A DNA stretch of 11,302 bases from SIG480 sp045533555. GTDB taxonomy: Bacteria; Bacillota; Clostridia; Oscillospirales; JAAYXM01. This document shows, in pieces, positions 1 through 7,651 of this stretch. The translations under genes and the position numbers were made by a program. Every line of letters starts with the position of its first letter. Position 1 is the first letter of the stretch. The notes under the pieces are model-generated. The model ran no database searches and was not told the DNA's origin. It saw only the letters and a program-made list of their open reading frames with translations. Location: assembly GCA_045533555.1 (NCBI GenBank), contig JAZSHZ010000161.1, forward strand, positions 1-11,302, written 5' to 3'.

Positions 1-46
1 TAAAATAACAAAAAAGCTCCTCATTTGGGTGTTTTTTGTTATTTTA
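1..46. terminator. AT-rich bidirectional terminator after tyrS
   Basis: Bases 1-15 and 32-46 are perfect inverted repeats (TAAAATAACAAAAAA against its complement) around a 16-base centre that can add a few C-G pairs (19-20 with 28-29). Read on the minus strand, the stem is followed at once by a T-rich arm, as in an intrinsic terminator; the plus strand gives the same picture. The arm overlaps the last codons and the TAA stop of tyrS (39-41). The symmetry suggests it serves tyrS and possibly a convergent gene beyond the left edge. The upper stem is A-T rich, so strength is inferred. Confidence 0.7.
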
Positions 47-1259
47 TAATAGCCTTGTGGAAAACCTTCTTGCCTTTTTTGATCTTGACGCCTGCCTTGA
101 GAACGTCCGCCGTAACGACAAAGTCTGCCGCCGCGACCTTCTCACCGTCGAGCGCAACGCCGCCCTGCTGGACGAGTCTTCTCGCCTCGCCCTTGGACGG
201 GGTAAGACCGCACATCATAAGAAGATCGAGAATTCCGACGCCATCACCGACATCTGCGGCATCAAGCTCTGTTGTAGGCATATTGGAATCATCTCCGCCG
301 CCGGAGAAAAGGCTTCTTGCGGCATCGCGAGCCTTGCCTGCCTCTTCCTCGCCGTGGACGAGAGCGGTGAGCTCATATGCAAGGAGCTCCTTCTTTTCGT
401 TGATGCGGCTGTCATCCCATTTTTCGATCTCGTCGATCTCTTCGATCGGGATGAACGTAAGCATTCTGATGCACTTCATAACGTCAGCATCGTCGACATT
501 TCTCCAATACTGATAGAACTCAAACGGAGTCGTCTTCTCGGGATCGAGCCAGACTGCGCCGCGAGCGGTCTTGCCCATCTTCTTGCCCTCGGAGTTGAGG
601 AGAAGCGTGATCGTCATTGCGTGGGCATCCTCGCCGAGCTTCTTTCTGATAAGCTCTGTTCCGCCGAGCATATTGCTCCACTGATCGTTGCCGCCGAACT
701 GCATATTGCAGCCGAGCTTCTGATACATATAATAGAAGTCATAGGACTGCATTATCATATAGTTGAATTCAAGGAAGGAAAGACCCTTCTCCATTCTCTG
801 CTTATAGCACTCCGCACGGAGCATATTGTTGACGGAGAAGCAAGCGCCGACTTCGCGGAGAACATCGACATAGTTGAGGTCTAAAAGCCAATCGGCATTG
901 TTGACCATCATAGCCTTGCCTTCTCCGAATTCGATAAAGCGCTCCATCTGCTTCTTGAAGCAATCGCAGTTGTGCTGAATGGTTTCCTTCGTCATCATCG
1001 AGCGCATATCCGTTCTTCCCGACGGATCGCCGATCATAGCCGTTCCGCCGCCGATGAGAGCGATCGGGCGGTTGCCTGCCATCTGAAGCCTTTTCATAAG
1101 GCAGAGCGCCATAAAGTGACCGACGTGGAGAGAATCCGCAGTCGGGTCAAAGCCGATATAGAATGTCGCCTTTCCGTTATTTACAAGCTCGCGGATCTCT
1201 TCCTCGTTCGTAACCTGAGCGATAAGACCGCGCGCGACGAGTTCTTCATAAATTTTCAT
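39..1259 (-). CDS. tyrS: Tyrosyl-tRNA synthetase
   Basis: This cytoplasmic class I aminoacyl-tRNA synthetase activates tyrosine with ATP and loads it on tRNA-Tyr. The 406-residue product has the normal length of bacterial TyrRS. The Rossmann catalytic domain starts near residue 30 and carries the HIGH motif as HVGH (45-48), the GDPSGR stretch (78-82) and the tyrosine-pocket segment FGGNDQW (188-194). The second signature is KMGKT (227-231), a normal variant for this family (compare KFGKT in E. coli). An S4 RNA-binding domain fills about 344-406. I chose the ATG at 1259 (MKIYEEL...) because AAGG lies about 10 bases upstream; an in-frame TTG at 1263-1265 would add two residues. The gene has its own promoter and is probably monocistronic. 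No T-box leader fits in front of it, although many Firmicutes tyrS genes have one. Confidence 0.97.
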   Translation of the reverse strand: MKIYEELVARGLIAQVTNEEEIRELVNNGKATFYIGFDPTADSLHVGHFMALCLMKRLQMAGNRPIALIGGGTAMIGDPSGRTDMRSMMTKETIQHNCDCFKKQMERFIEFGEGKAMMVNNADWLLDLNYVDVLREVGACFSVNNMLRAECYKQRMEKGLSFLEFNYMIMQSYDFYYMYQKLGCNMQFGGNDQWSNMLGGTELIRKKLGEDAHAMTITLLLNSEGKKMGKTARGAVWLDPEKTTPFEFYQYWRNVDDADVMKCIRMLTFIPIEEIDEIEKWDDSRINEKKELLAYELTALVHGEEEAGKARDAARSLFSGGGDDSNMPTTELDAADVGDGVGILDLLMMCGLTPSKGEARRLVQQGGVALDGEKVAAADFVVTADVLKAGVKIKKGKKVFHKAIIK

Positions 1260-1295
1260 TCCCAAAAAACCTTCTTTCGTTTCACATACAGATAT

Positions 1296-1324
1296 AATAT
1301 AGCATAAAACACAGCGAAAAGCAA
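1296..1324 (-). promoter_or_regulatory. tyrS promoter (SigA type, extended -10)
   Basis: On the minus strand TTGCTT (1319-1324) and TATATT (1296-1301) are separated by exactly 17 bases. TGC directly before the -10 box forms an extended -10 element. Transcription should start near 1289, giving a leader of about 30 bases before the ATG. The promoter lies just after the stop codon of the upstream membrane-protein gene. Confidence 0.65.
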
Positions 1325-1338
1325 GATAAACCGACGCA

Positions 1339-1911
1339 TTATGCGTTCGTTACATCCTTCGGTCTCTTGCGGAGGTGGAGTGCATACATAATCCTGAGGA
1401 GTCTCTCTCTCGGGAGAAGATGGTTTATAAGCAATGCAACGATAACACCGATCGCAGTGTTTATGATTCTCTCGATTGAATAAGAAACATATGTTTCGGG
1501 GTTATTCTGAGCGAAGAGGATGATACTGAGGACGACTCCGCCCGGCTGTATTCCGCCCGGCCAACGGAAAAACTGACACGCGATTATAAGGAGAACGACT
1601 CCGACAAACAAAAACGGAAGGATCTTGAAGGACCATTCCCCATCGGGCTGCCAGAATAGATAGAGGCGGAACATCGCCATACCGATGAAGCCTCCGATTA
1701 TCGTTCCGAAAAGACGGTTGCCGCCGTTGAGCCACGAATCCGCCATATCGCTTCCCGTTCCGAAAACTGCGCCGATGCAGGCGAAGGTCGGGTCAAAGCT
1801 CGTGTGGAAAATCGTGTTTGCCGTAAGGTAGCCGACGGCGCAAAGAGTTGCCGCGATTGCAGTTTTTATGTTTCGCATGCCAACGCGGAATTTGAATTTC
1901 TTCTTGTTCAT
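1339..1911 (-). CDS. FUSC / aromatic acid exporter-like membrane protein
   Basis: This is a 190-residue integral membrane protein resembling the N-terminal membrane half of the aromatic acid exporter family (ArAE_1/DUF939, within the FUSC group). After a basic N-terminus, hydrophobic segments lie near residues 15-32, 41-52, 66-84, 97-114, 122-134 and 146-165, followed by a basic cytoplasmic tail. The opening GMRNIKTAIAATL, the loop with SWLNGGNRLFGTIIGG and the late ERIINTAIGVIVALLINHLL match the pattern of the family. There is no long C-terminal cytosolic domain, so it is shorter than many members. Its ATG overlaps the tatD stop codon (ATGA), so the two are translationally coupled. The substrate is unknown; export of small aromatic or other organic acids is only a family-level guess. 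Confidence 0.8.
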   Translation of the reverse strand: MNKKKFKFRVGMRNIKTAIAATLCAVGYLTANTIFHTSFDPTFACIGAVFGTGSDMADSWLNGGNRLFGTIIGGFIGMAMFRLYLFWQPDGEWSFKILPFLFVGVVLLIIACQFFRWPGGIQPGGVVLSIILFAQNNPETYVSYSIERIINTAIGVIVALLINHLLPRERLLRIMYALHLRKRPKDVTNA

Positions 1912-2681
1912 TTTTTATCCCCTTCGATATTGAAAAACTTAAGTGCATTTTCGGTCGTTATCCTTCCGACCTCTTCGGGAGTTATCTCCCAAAGCTCGGC
2001 AATCTTTGCCGCAATATGGGGAACGAGCCCCGGATGATTTCGCTTCCCGCGGTGAGGGACGGGCGCCATGTAGGGGCAATCCGTCTCGAGCATAACGCGC
2101 TCACGCGGGATATGTTTAAGCACCTCGGGCGCCGCCTTCGCATTCTTGAAGGTAACCGCGCCGCCGAATGAGAAGTAATATCCTCTCTTCACAAGCTCGC
2201 GCGCATATTCAACGCTTCCCGAAAAGCAATGGTAGACGACGGAAAGCCCCGGAAATTCGCCGAGAATATCCGCGCAGTCGCGGTGCGCCTCGCGGTCGTG
2301 GACGACTATCGGAAGCCCGAGCTCAAGCGCAAGCGCGCAATGCGCGCGAAATGCCCTCTGCTGAACGTCACGCGGGACACTGTCCCAATAATAGTCAAGC
2401 CCCGTCTCACCGATGGCGACGATGTTTTTCTTCTTTGAAAGCTCGCGGAGCTCATCGAGGTCTCCGTCCTTCATTCTGTCCGCCGCTTCGGGATGGATGC
2501 CGACGGCACCGTATATGAAATCATATTTTTCGCAGAGCGCGACCGTCGCGCGCGAAGATTCCATATCGCTCCCTGCATTGAGGACGCGCGTGACGCCCTC
2601 TGCCGCAAACGAAGAAATAAGCTCGTCGCGGTCAATGTTAAACGCCTCATCGTCAAGATGTGCGTGTGTGTCAAAAAACAT
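1908..2681 (-). CDS. tatD: TatD family metal-dependent hydrolase (DNase)
   Basis: This cytoplasmic TIM-barrel hydrolase belongs to the TatD/YcfH family, whose members cleave DNA (3'-5' exonuclease or DNA-repair activity in characterised cases). The length of 257 residues is typical. The expected metal ligands are visible: HAH at 6-8 near the N-terminus (DTHAHLD), E92 in IGETGLDYYWD, H128 in VVHDRE, H151 in YHCFSG and D201 in LETDCPY. The C-terminal RGKRNHP motif is also present. The ATG at 2681 follows AAGGAG with a 9-base spacing. In many Firmicutes tatD lies next to metG; here it pairs instead with a FUSC-like membrane protein gene that overlaps its stop. The precise physiological substrate cannot be read from the sequence. 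Confidence 0.93.
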   Translation of the reverse strand: MFFDTHAHLDDEAFNIDRDELISSFAAEGVTRVLNAGSDMESSRATVALCEKYDFIYGAVGIHPEAADRMKDGDLDELRELSKKKNIVAIGETGLDYYWDSVPRDVQQRAFRAHCALALELGLPIVVHDREAHRDCADILGEFPGLSVVYHCFSGSVEYARELVKRGYYFSFGGAVTFKNAKAAPEVLKHIPRERVMLETDCPYMAPVPHRGKRNHPGLVPHIAAKIAELWEITPEEVGRITTENALKFFNIEGDKK

Positions 2682-2736
2682 ATTGTTATATTCTCCTTGG
2701 AATATACGGTTTGTGGTTGGTTTTCGGTAGAAAAGC

Positions 2737-2758
2737 GGGTCGTCGGGGATGCCGACCC
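2737..2758. repeat. Palindromic element between amidohydrolase and tatD genes
   Basis: GGGTCG (2737-2742) pairs with CGACCC (2753-2758); an alternative inner pairing joins 2742-2746 with 2752-2756. On the minus strand the block reads TGTAGGGGTCGGCATCCCCG and continues into ACGACCCGC, then a short run of four T. It could be a weak terminator after the amidohydrolase gene. From memory, GTAGGGG-starting palindromes of this sort recur between genes in gut Clostridia, so it may be a dispersed REP-like repeat. The rest of the 99-base gap holds only the tatD ribosome binding site and no convincing promoter. Confidence 0.45.
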
Positions 2759-2780
2759 CTACATAAGGATTGCGAAAATT

Positions 2781-3572
2781 TCAACTTTCAATTTGAAAAA
2801 GCTCTTCAAACGTTCCGTTTAAAATTCTTGCGTTTTCTTCATCGGAAAGGCCGATTTTGAAGAACTTTTCAAGCTCCTCTTCGGGTGTCCACATCGGGAA
2901 ATCCGAGCCGAACATAAACTGACTTGCGCCAAAGTGGCTGACGAATTTTGCCGCCTCTTCATTCGACATTACCCAGAGCGAGCTTGAAGTGTCGAAATAT
3001 AGATTCTTGTGCTTCGGATATTTCCAGGCTTCGTCCCATTCGGAATAGCCGCCGAAATGCGCGGCGATGACCTTGAGGTCGGGGAAGCGCTCGATAACGT
3101 TTATGACGCGCTTCGGCCCCGAGAAATCATATCGCTTGTCCCCCGTGTGGAAAAGGACGGGAATGCCCTTTTCCTCGAGGAGCTTATATGTAGAAAACAT
3201 TTTCTCATCGTCGATTTTAAAGCGCTGGAAATCGGGATGGTATTTGACGCCGTGGAGACCGAGCGATTCGATTCTCTCAATCTCCCGCGCGGTATCCTCC
3301 GTATCCGGATGGAGTGTCGCAACTCCGAAAAACTCGGGGTATTTTTCGCATTTTTCCGCGATGAAATCGTTTATCGACTCGACCTGATGCGGCGTCGTCG
3401 CAGGGGAGCAGACAAGTGCGCGTGAAATCCCCGCCTTTGCAAGAAGAGGGGAAAGCGTGTGCGCCATACCGTCGTGGTGCATCGTGACTCCATAGAATTC
3501 GCCCGTTGCGCCGCTTGCCTTGAGCGCGATCTTCTGCGGAAATATATGTGCGTGGGAATCTGTTATCTTCAA
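2781..3572 (-). CDS. Amidohydrolase family protein (amidohydrolase_2 type)
   Basis: The 263-residue product is a cytoplasmic TIM-barrel metal-dependent hydrolase of the amidohydrolase_2 type, whose relatives include decarboxylases and lactone or amide hydrolases. The metal-binding pattern is complete: HAH at 7-9 (DSHAHIF), K110 in HGVKYHP, H142 in LFHTGD, H172 in AAHFGG and D224 in FGSDFPMW. The start appears to be TTG at 3570-3572, because GAAAGG lies 10 bases upstream and no ATG is available nearby. The gene begins 18 bases after the rpoD stop, so it is probably cotranscribed with it. It is related to TatD only at superfamily level; the substrate is not evident. Confidence 0.88.
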   Translation of the reverse strand: MKITDSHAHIFPQKIALKASGATGEFYGVTMHHDGMAHTLSPLLAKAGISRALVCSPATTPHQVESINDFIAEKCEKYPEFFGVATLHPDTEDTAREIERIESLGLHGVKYHPDFQRFKIDDEKMFSTYKLLEEKGIPVLFHTGDKRYDFSGPKRVINVIERFPDLKVIAAHFGGYSEWDEAWKYPKHKNLYFDTSSSLWVMSNEEAAKFVSHFGASQFMFGSDFPMWTPEEELEKFFKIGLSDEENARILNGTFEELFQIES

Positions 3573-3590
3573 TGGTTTCAGACCTTTCGT

Positions 3591-4739
3591 TCAGTTGAGG
3601 AAATCCTTGAGCATCTTCGAGCGGCTCGGATGGCGGAGCTTGCGGAGCGCCTTTGCTTCGATCTGGCGGATGCGCTCACGGGTGACGTTGAATTCCTTGC
3701 CGACCTCTTCGAGCGTTCTCGTTCTGCCGTCTTCGATGCCGAAGCGAAGCTTCAAGACCTTCTCCTCGCGCGGAGTGAGAGTTCCGAGAACATCGACGAG
3801 CTGCTCGCGAAGGAGCGCAAACGATGCCGCCTCTGCGGGCTCCTGCGCATCCTCTGCGGGGATGAAATCTCCGAGGTGGGAATCCTCCTCCTCACCGATA
3901 GGCGTCTCGAGCGAAACGGGCTCCTGCGCGATTTTGAGAATATCGCGGACGCGGCTTACGGGCATCTGCATCTCTGTCGCGATTTCCTCGGGGCTTGGAT
4001 CGTGGCCAAGCTCCTGAAGAAGCTGGCGGGAAACGCGGATGACCTTGTTTATCGTCTCGACCATATGAACGGGGATTCTTATCGTTCTTGCCTGATCCGC
4101 GATTGCGCGCGTGATCGCCTGACGGATCCACCAGGTTGCATATGTCGAGAACTTATAGCCCTTCGTGTGGTCGAATTTTTCGACTGCCTTGATGAGACCG
4201 AGGTTGCCTTCCTGAATAAGATCGAGGAAGAGCATTCCGCGGCCGACATAGCGCTTCGCAATGGAAACAACAAGGCGGAGGTTTGCTTCGGCAAGGCGCA
4301 CCTTTGCCGCCTCATCGCCCTGCGCCATTCTGTCTGCAAGCTCGATTTCCTCCTCGGGAGAGAGAAGGTCGACTTTGCCTATTTCCTTGAGATAGATTCT
4401 GACGTGGTCATCGATCGAGAGCCCTTCCATGAGAGCTGCGCTGTCTGCAAGCTCTTCCTCGGGGATCTCCTCAACCTCGCCGATATCCTCGGGAATATCA
4501 TCGAGAAGCTCCTCCTCGGGCGGAAGGTCTGCGATGAATTCCTCGAGCGGAAGCTCGATGCCGAGCCTTTCGAGCGTATCATAGAGCTGCTCGATCTGGT
4601 CGGAATTCATTTCAAGCTCTTCGGCAACATCCATAAGCTCCTTCTGCGAGAGCTTACCTCTCTTCTTGCCTGTTTCGATGAGCTCGCGGAGAATCGTCTT
4701 TTTTTCCTCCGCGGTAATGGGTTTCTTTTCCTTATCCAT
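3591..4739 (-). CDS. rpoD: Primary RNA polymerase sigma factor (sigma-70/SigA)
   Basis: The principal sigma factor directs RNA polymerase to -10/-35 housekeeping promoters. It has 382 residues, the usual SigA size. Region 1.1 spans about 8-65, followed by an acidic linker (66-106, rich in E, D and P). Region 1.2 (108-140) has the SIDDHVRIYLKEIG motif. Region 2 (145-220) contains RLVVSIAKRYVGRG, DLIQEGNLGL, KGYKFSTYATWWIRQAI and the -10-binding residues. Region 3 lies near 222-305. Region 4 (310-375) holds LTPREEKVLKLRFG and the helix-turn-helix LEEVGKEFNVTRERIRQIEAKAL that reads the -35 box. The ATG at 4739 is preceded by AAAGGGG inside the last codons of dnaG, only 4 bases after its end, so translation is coupled. 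An upstream in-frame extension of 21 residues has no good binding site. Confidence 0.98.
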   Translation of the reverse strand: MDKEKKPITAEEKKTILRELIETGKKRGKLSQKELMDVAEELEMNSDQIEQLYDTLERLGIELPLEEFIADLPPEEELLDDIPEDIGEVEEIPEEELADSAALMEGLSIDDHVRIYLKEIGKVDLLSPEEEIELADRMAQGDEAAKVRLAEANLRLVVSIAKRYVGRGMLFLDLIQEGNLGLIKAVEKFDHTKGYKFSTYATWWIRQAITRAIADQARTIRIPVHMVETINKVIRVSRQLLQELGHDPSPEEIATEMQMPVSRVRDILKIAQEPVSLETPIGEEEDSHLGDFIPAEDAQEPAEAASFALLREQLVDVLGTLTPREEKVLKLRFGIEDGRTRTLEEVGKEFNVTRERIRQIEAKALRKLRHPSRSKMLKDFLN

Positions 4740-4743
4740 ATTC

Positions 4744-6486
4744 TTATACCCCTTTCTTTTTTCTGAAGAATTCTGCTGCGGCAAGGATTGCGGCATCGTC
4801 ATCCGATGCGCCCTCCTTCATATGCTCGCGCTGTATTATTTCTATATAATCGGGAAGCCCTTCTGCCGTGAGCCCTCCTCTGCGCGCAAATACTGCGGCA
4901 ATATGGGTAATTTCGTCCTCACCGAGGCTTTCTGTTATAACGCTCATATCTGTTTCTGCGTCTTCCCTCGCCCTTGCAGCGATGATATCGAAGACCTTTC
5001 CGAGAAGCGGCGAGGTAAACATTCCTCCCGACAGCCGCTCCATTGCTTTCTTTGCAAGTGATATATCCGAGGCGCAGAGCGAGATGACGCTTTCCTCCGC
5101 AACCGCTGAGCGCGGATTTTTATATCGCTCCGATTTATCCTTCGGCATAATCGCGGCAACGGGATCGAGAACCTTTTTCTCCTCCTCGCGCTTTCTTTCT
5201 CTTGCAAGGCGCTTCCTCTCGCGCTCTGCCTCCTGCAGGATCGCATCGCGGCCGACCTTCGTCTCCTCCGCGATCCTTCCGGCATAGACCTCGCGCTCGA
5301 CTGCGCTCGTCATCCTCGCAAGCTGGCTGACCGCCGATTTGATATAGGCGACGCGGTCGGCATCGTCTGCGAGGTTATATGTCTGCTTCGTCATAAGAAG
5401 GCGGTATTCCGCGGCGGGAAGCGCCTCCTCGATAAGCTTTCCGAATTTGTCTTTTCCGAATTTCTTGATGAACTCATCGGGGTCCTTCGCGCCGGACATA
5501 ACGAGAATGCGGCTTTCAAGCCCCGCCTTTGAAAGTATGTCTATTGCGCGCTCCGTCGCCGCGCGGCCTGCCTTATCCCAGTCATAGCAGATGACGACGC
5601 GGCTCTTATATTTTGAAATGAGGTGCGCCTGCTCCTCCGTGAACGCCGTTCCGAGCGATGCAACCGCGCTGTCAAACCCCGCCTGATGCATTGAAATGAC
5701 GTCCATATATCCTTCGCAGAGAAGCATATATTCCGCCTTGCTCGATTTTGCGATATTGAGCGCATAGAGATTGCGCCGCTTATTGAAAACCGATGATTCG
5801 GGCGAATTGAGATATTTCGGCTCGCCCTCGCCCATGACTCTTCCGCCGAAGCCTATGACAGAGCCGCGGACATCAATTATCGGGAACATCGCGCGACCGC
5901 GGAAGCGGTCATAGACGTTTCCGTTCTTGCCCGTCGTTATAAGCCCCGATGCGAGAAGCTCGCTCTTCGTATATCCTTTTTTCACGAGCGCATCAAGAAG
6001 CTCATTCCAGGCATCGGGCGAATAGCCGAGCCCGAATCGGGTTATCGTCGAGGGAGAAAGCCCGCGCCCGAGAAGATATTCGCGCGCATCCTTTCCTCCG
6101 TCCGAGCGGAGCTTTTCGTGGAAAAATCTTGCCGCGTCGCGGAGCGATTCAAGCGAGCGCTTCCTCTTCTCGCGCTCATCCGAGCCGAAGCTCGATTGCG
6201 GCACCTCAAGCCCCGCCCATTCTGCAAGCAGCGCGACGGCGTCGGGAAACTCGAGATTTTCTATTTTCATAACAAATGAAATCACATCGCCGCCGGTTCC
6301 GCAACCGAAGCAATGATAGAATTGCTTGTCCGAAGAGACCGAAAACGACGGCGTCTTCTCGTTATGGAAGGGGCAAAGGCCGATGTGATTCGCGCCGCGC
6401 CGCGTTAGCGAAACATAGCGCGAGACGACTGAAACTATATCGTTTCTCGCTATAAGCTCGTCCATAAATTCGCGTGGGAAAGCCAT
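4744..6486 (-). CDS. dnaG: DNA primase
   Basis: DnaG makes the RNA primers for chromosome replication and works with the replicative helicase. The 580-residue length is typical of Firmicutes. The CHC2 zinc-binding domain is intact (C38, H41, C59, C62 in LCPFHNEKTPSF and YHCFGCG). The catalytic core contains the YDRFRGRAMFPI and GFGGR motifs (about 192-215), followed by the Toprim domain with E258 (LLCEGYMD) and D302/D304 (ICYDWDKAGR). Residues 420-440 form a highly charged linker before the C-terminal helicase-binding region (about 460-580). The middle residue of the DxD motif is tryptophan, where a small residue is more usual. The ATG at 6486 has AAAGGA about 11 bases upstream. The gene lies 40 bases after dgt and directly before rpoD. 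Confidence 0.97.
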   Translation of the reverse strand: MAFPREFMDELIARNDIVSVVSRYVSLTRRGANHIGLCPFHNEKTPSFSVSSDKQFYHCFGCGTGGDVISFVMKIENLEFPDAVALLAEWAGLEVPQSSFGSDEREKRKRSLESLRDAARFFHEKLRSDGGKDAREYLLGRGLSPSTITRFGLGYSPDAWNELLDALVKKGYTKSELLASGLITTGKNGNVYDRFRGRAMFPIIDVRGSVIGFGGRVMGEGEPKYLNSPESSVFNKRRNLYALNIAKSSKAEYMLLCEGYMDVISMHQAGFDSAVASLGTAFTEEQAHLISKYKSRVVICYDWDKAGRAATERAIDILSKAGLESRILVMSGAKDPDEFIKKFGKDKFGKLIEEALPAAEYRLLMTKQTYNLADDADRVAYIKSAVSQLARMTSAVEREVYAGRIAEETKVGRDAILQEAERERKRLARERKREEEKKVLDPVAAIMPKDKSERYKNPRSAVAEESVISLCASDISLAKKAMERLSGGMFTSPLLGKVFDIIAARAREDAETDMSVITESLGEDEITHIAAVFARRGGLTAEGLPDYIEIIQREHMKEGASDDDAAILAAAEFFRKKKGV

Positions 6487-6506
6487 TCGTTTTCACATCC
6501 TTTCAT

Positions 6507-6519
6507 ATTATATATTATA
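6507..6519 (-). promoter_or_regulatory. Possible -10 boxes upstream of dnaG
   Basis: Two perfect TATAAT hexamers on the minus strand (6514-6519 and 6507-6512) lie in the 40-base gap between dgt and dnaG. No good -35 box sits 16-18 bases further upstream, where the dgt 3' end would have to supply it. An internal promoter for dnaG-rpoD is plausible but unproven. Confidence 0.35.
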
Positions 6520-6526
6520 TTGCTCT

Positions 6527-7531
6527 TTATATACCGCTCCAGGAAATCGGGAGGAAGAGCTCGCTGTATTTGCTGATGGCATATCTGTCTGTCATGCAGG
6601 CGATGAAATCGCAGACGGCGGTCGTGACCCCGTCTTCCTCGGCAATGATGCGATATTCCTCGGGCAGTCTGTCTATATCGCGGCTGTAGTATTCAAAGAG
6701 CTTGCCGATGAGCCCGCGCACCTTCTCCTCCTGACGGAGAGCATAGTCCGCGCGGTAGACGCGCTCAAACATAAATTTGCGAAGACCGAGCATCGCATCC
6801 TCAACCTCGCGGGACATCAGTATTTCGTTCTTGCCCGCGCTTGCCGAGATCGTGTCGAGCACGAGCGTGTTTATTCTCTTGCTGTGGCGATGACCCAAAA
6901 CGTCCTTATATTCGCCGGGGATATCGCTCTCGAGAAGCATACCGCCACGGCAGGCATCGTCGATATCGTGGTTTATGTAGGCAATTCTGTCGGCCAGGGC
7001 GACGATTCTTCCCTCAAGCGTCTCCGCTTTTTTCTCGCCGCTGTGGCAGGCGATGCCGTCGAGCACCTCATATGTGAGGTTGAGACCTCTTCCCGCGCGC
7101 TCGATCTTGTCCGCAACGCGGACGCTCTGGAGATTATGGCGGAATGCTCCGTCCGAAAGAGCCTGTAGCTCGCGCTCGCCGCCGTGTCCGAACGGCGTGT
7201 GCCCAAGATCGTGACCCATTGCGATCGCTTCGGCAAGGCTCTCATTGAGATTCAGCGCCCGCGCGATCGTTCTCGCGATTCCCGCAACCTCAAGCGTGTG
7301 GGTGATGCGGGTGCGGTAGTGGTCGCCCTCGGGAGAGATGAATACCTGCGTTTTATGCTTCAGTCTGCGGAAGGATTTTGAATGGAGGATCTTATCCCTG
7401 TCGCGCATGAAGCAGGTGCGGATATCGCAATCCTTCTCCTCGCGCTTTCTCCCGCGGCTTTCCGAGGAAAGGCAGGCAAACGGCGAAAAATCACGTTTTT
7501 CTCTTTCTTCTTCCAACTGTCTGACGGTCAT
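6527..7531 (-). CDS. dgt: Deoxyguanosinetriphosphate triphosphohydrolase-like protein (HD domain)
   Basis: This cytoplasmic HD-domain enzyme of the dGTPase family splits dNTPs into deoxynucleoside and triphosphate, which tunes the dNTP pool. The 334-residue product matches the shorter clostridial type. The N-terminal RDRDKILHSKSFRRLKHKTQVF (43-64) is the family hallmark. Metal ligands are in RITHTLEVA (H78), GHDLGHTPFGH (H107, D108, H111, H116) and LADRIAYINHDIDDA (D181). The C-terminal helical part ends near residue 334. The start at 7531 (MTVRQLEEER) is chosen because GGAGGTG lies 8 bases upstream; an ATG 18 bases earlier has no binding site. It opens the dgt-dnaG-rpoD cluster, a common clostridial order. 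Substrate preference among dNTPs cannot be told from sequence. Confidence 0.94.
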   Translation of the reverse strand: MTVRQLEEEREKRDFSPFACLSSESRGRKREEKDCDIRTCFMRDRDKILHSKSFRRLKHKTQVFISPEGDHYRTRITHTLEVAGIARTIARALNLNESLAEAIAMGHDLGHTPFGHGGERELQALSDGAFRHNLQSVRVADKIERAGRGLNLTYEVLDGIACHSGEKKAETLEGRIVALADRIAYINHDIDDACRGGMLLESDIPGEYKDVLGHRHSKRINTLVLDTISASAGKNEILMSREVEDAMLGLRKFMFERVYRADYALRQEEKVRGLIGKLFEYYSRDIDRLPEEYRIIAEEDGVTTAVCDFIACMTDRYAISKYSELFLPISWSGI

Positions 7532-7562
7532 AAAAAACACCTCCGACATCTTTTGTATTAAT

Positions 7563-7568
7563 ATTATA
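7563..7568 (-). promoter_or_regulatory. Probable -10 box of the dgt-dnaG-rpoD operon
   Basis: A perfect TATAAT lies about 30 bases before the dgt start, in an A/T-rich stretch. No strong -35 hexamer is seen at 16-18 bases upstream, but the region just above is A-tract rich and could act as an UP-like element. The position just after the terminator at 7623-7647 fits the start of a new operon. Confidence 0.5.
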
Positions 7569-7622
7569 CGCCGAAAATTTCGTTTTCCCTTTTTTTATTT
7601 TAAATTTTGTCGAAAAATTTTT

Positions 7623-7647
7623 AAAAAAAGGGCGCGCAATTGCCCCC
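7623..7647 (-). terminator. Intrinsic terminator ahead of the dgt promoter
   Basis: On the minus strand a G/C-rich hairpin (7630-7635 with 7642-7647, one mismatch) with a CAATT-type loop is followed directly by seven T (7623-7629). This is a standard rho-independent terminator. It lies roughly 280 bases after the stop of the upstream ATPase gene, so it ends either a long 3' untranslated region of the prfB-ATPase transcript or a separate RNA. Confidence 0.65.
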
Positions 7648-7651
7648 ATTT

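Noticed and set aside
36..884. 282-codon open frame on the plus strand opposite tyrS
   Set aside because: Same effect: register matches tyrS, and it ends at the first TTA leucine codon of tyrS. No independent evidence of coding.
3459..4766. 435-codon open frame on the plus strand opposite rpoD
   Set aside because: Its codons are exactly in register with rpoD on the other strand. It stays open because rpoD avoids TTA, CTA and TCA codons. It has no ribosome binding site and the protein is a cysteine- and leucine-rich mirror of rpoD.
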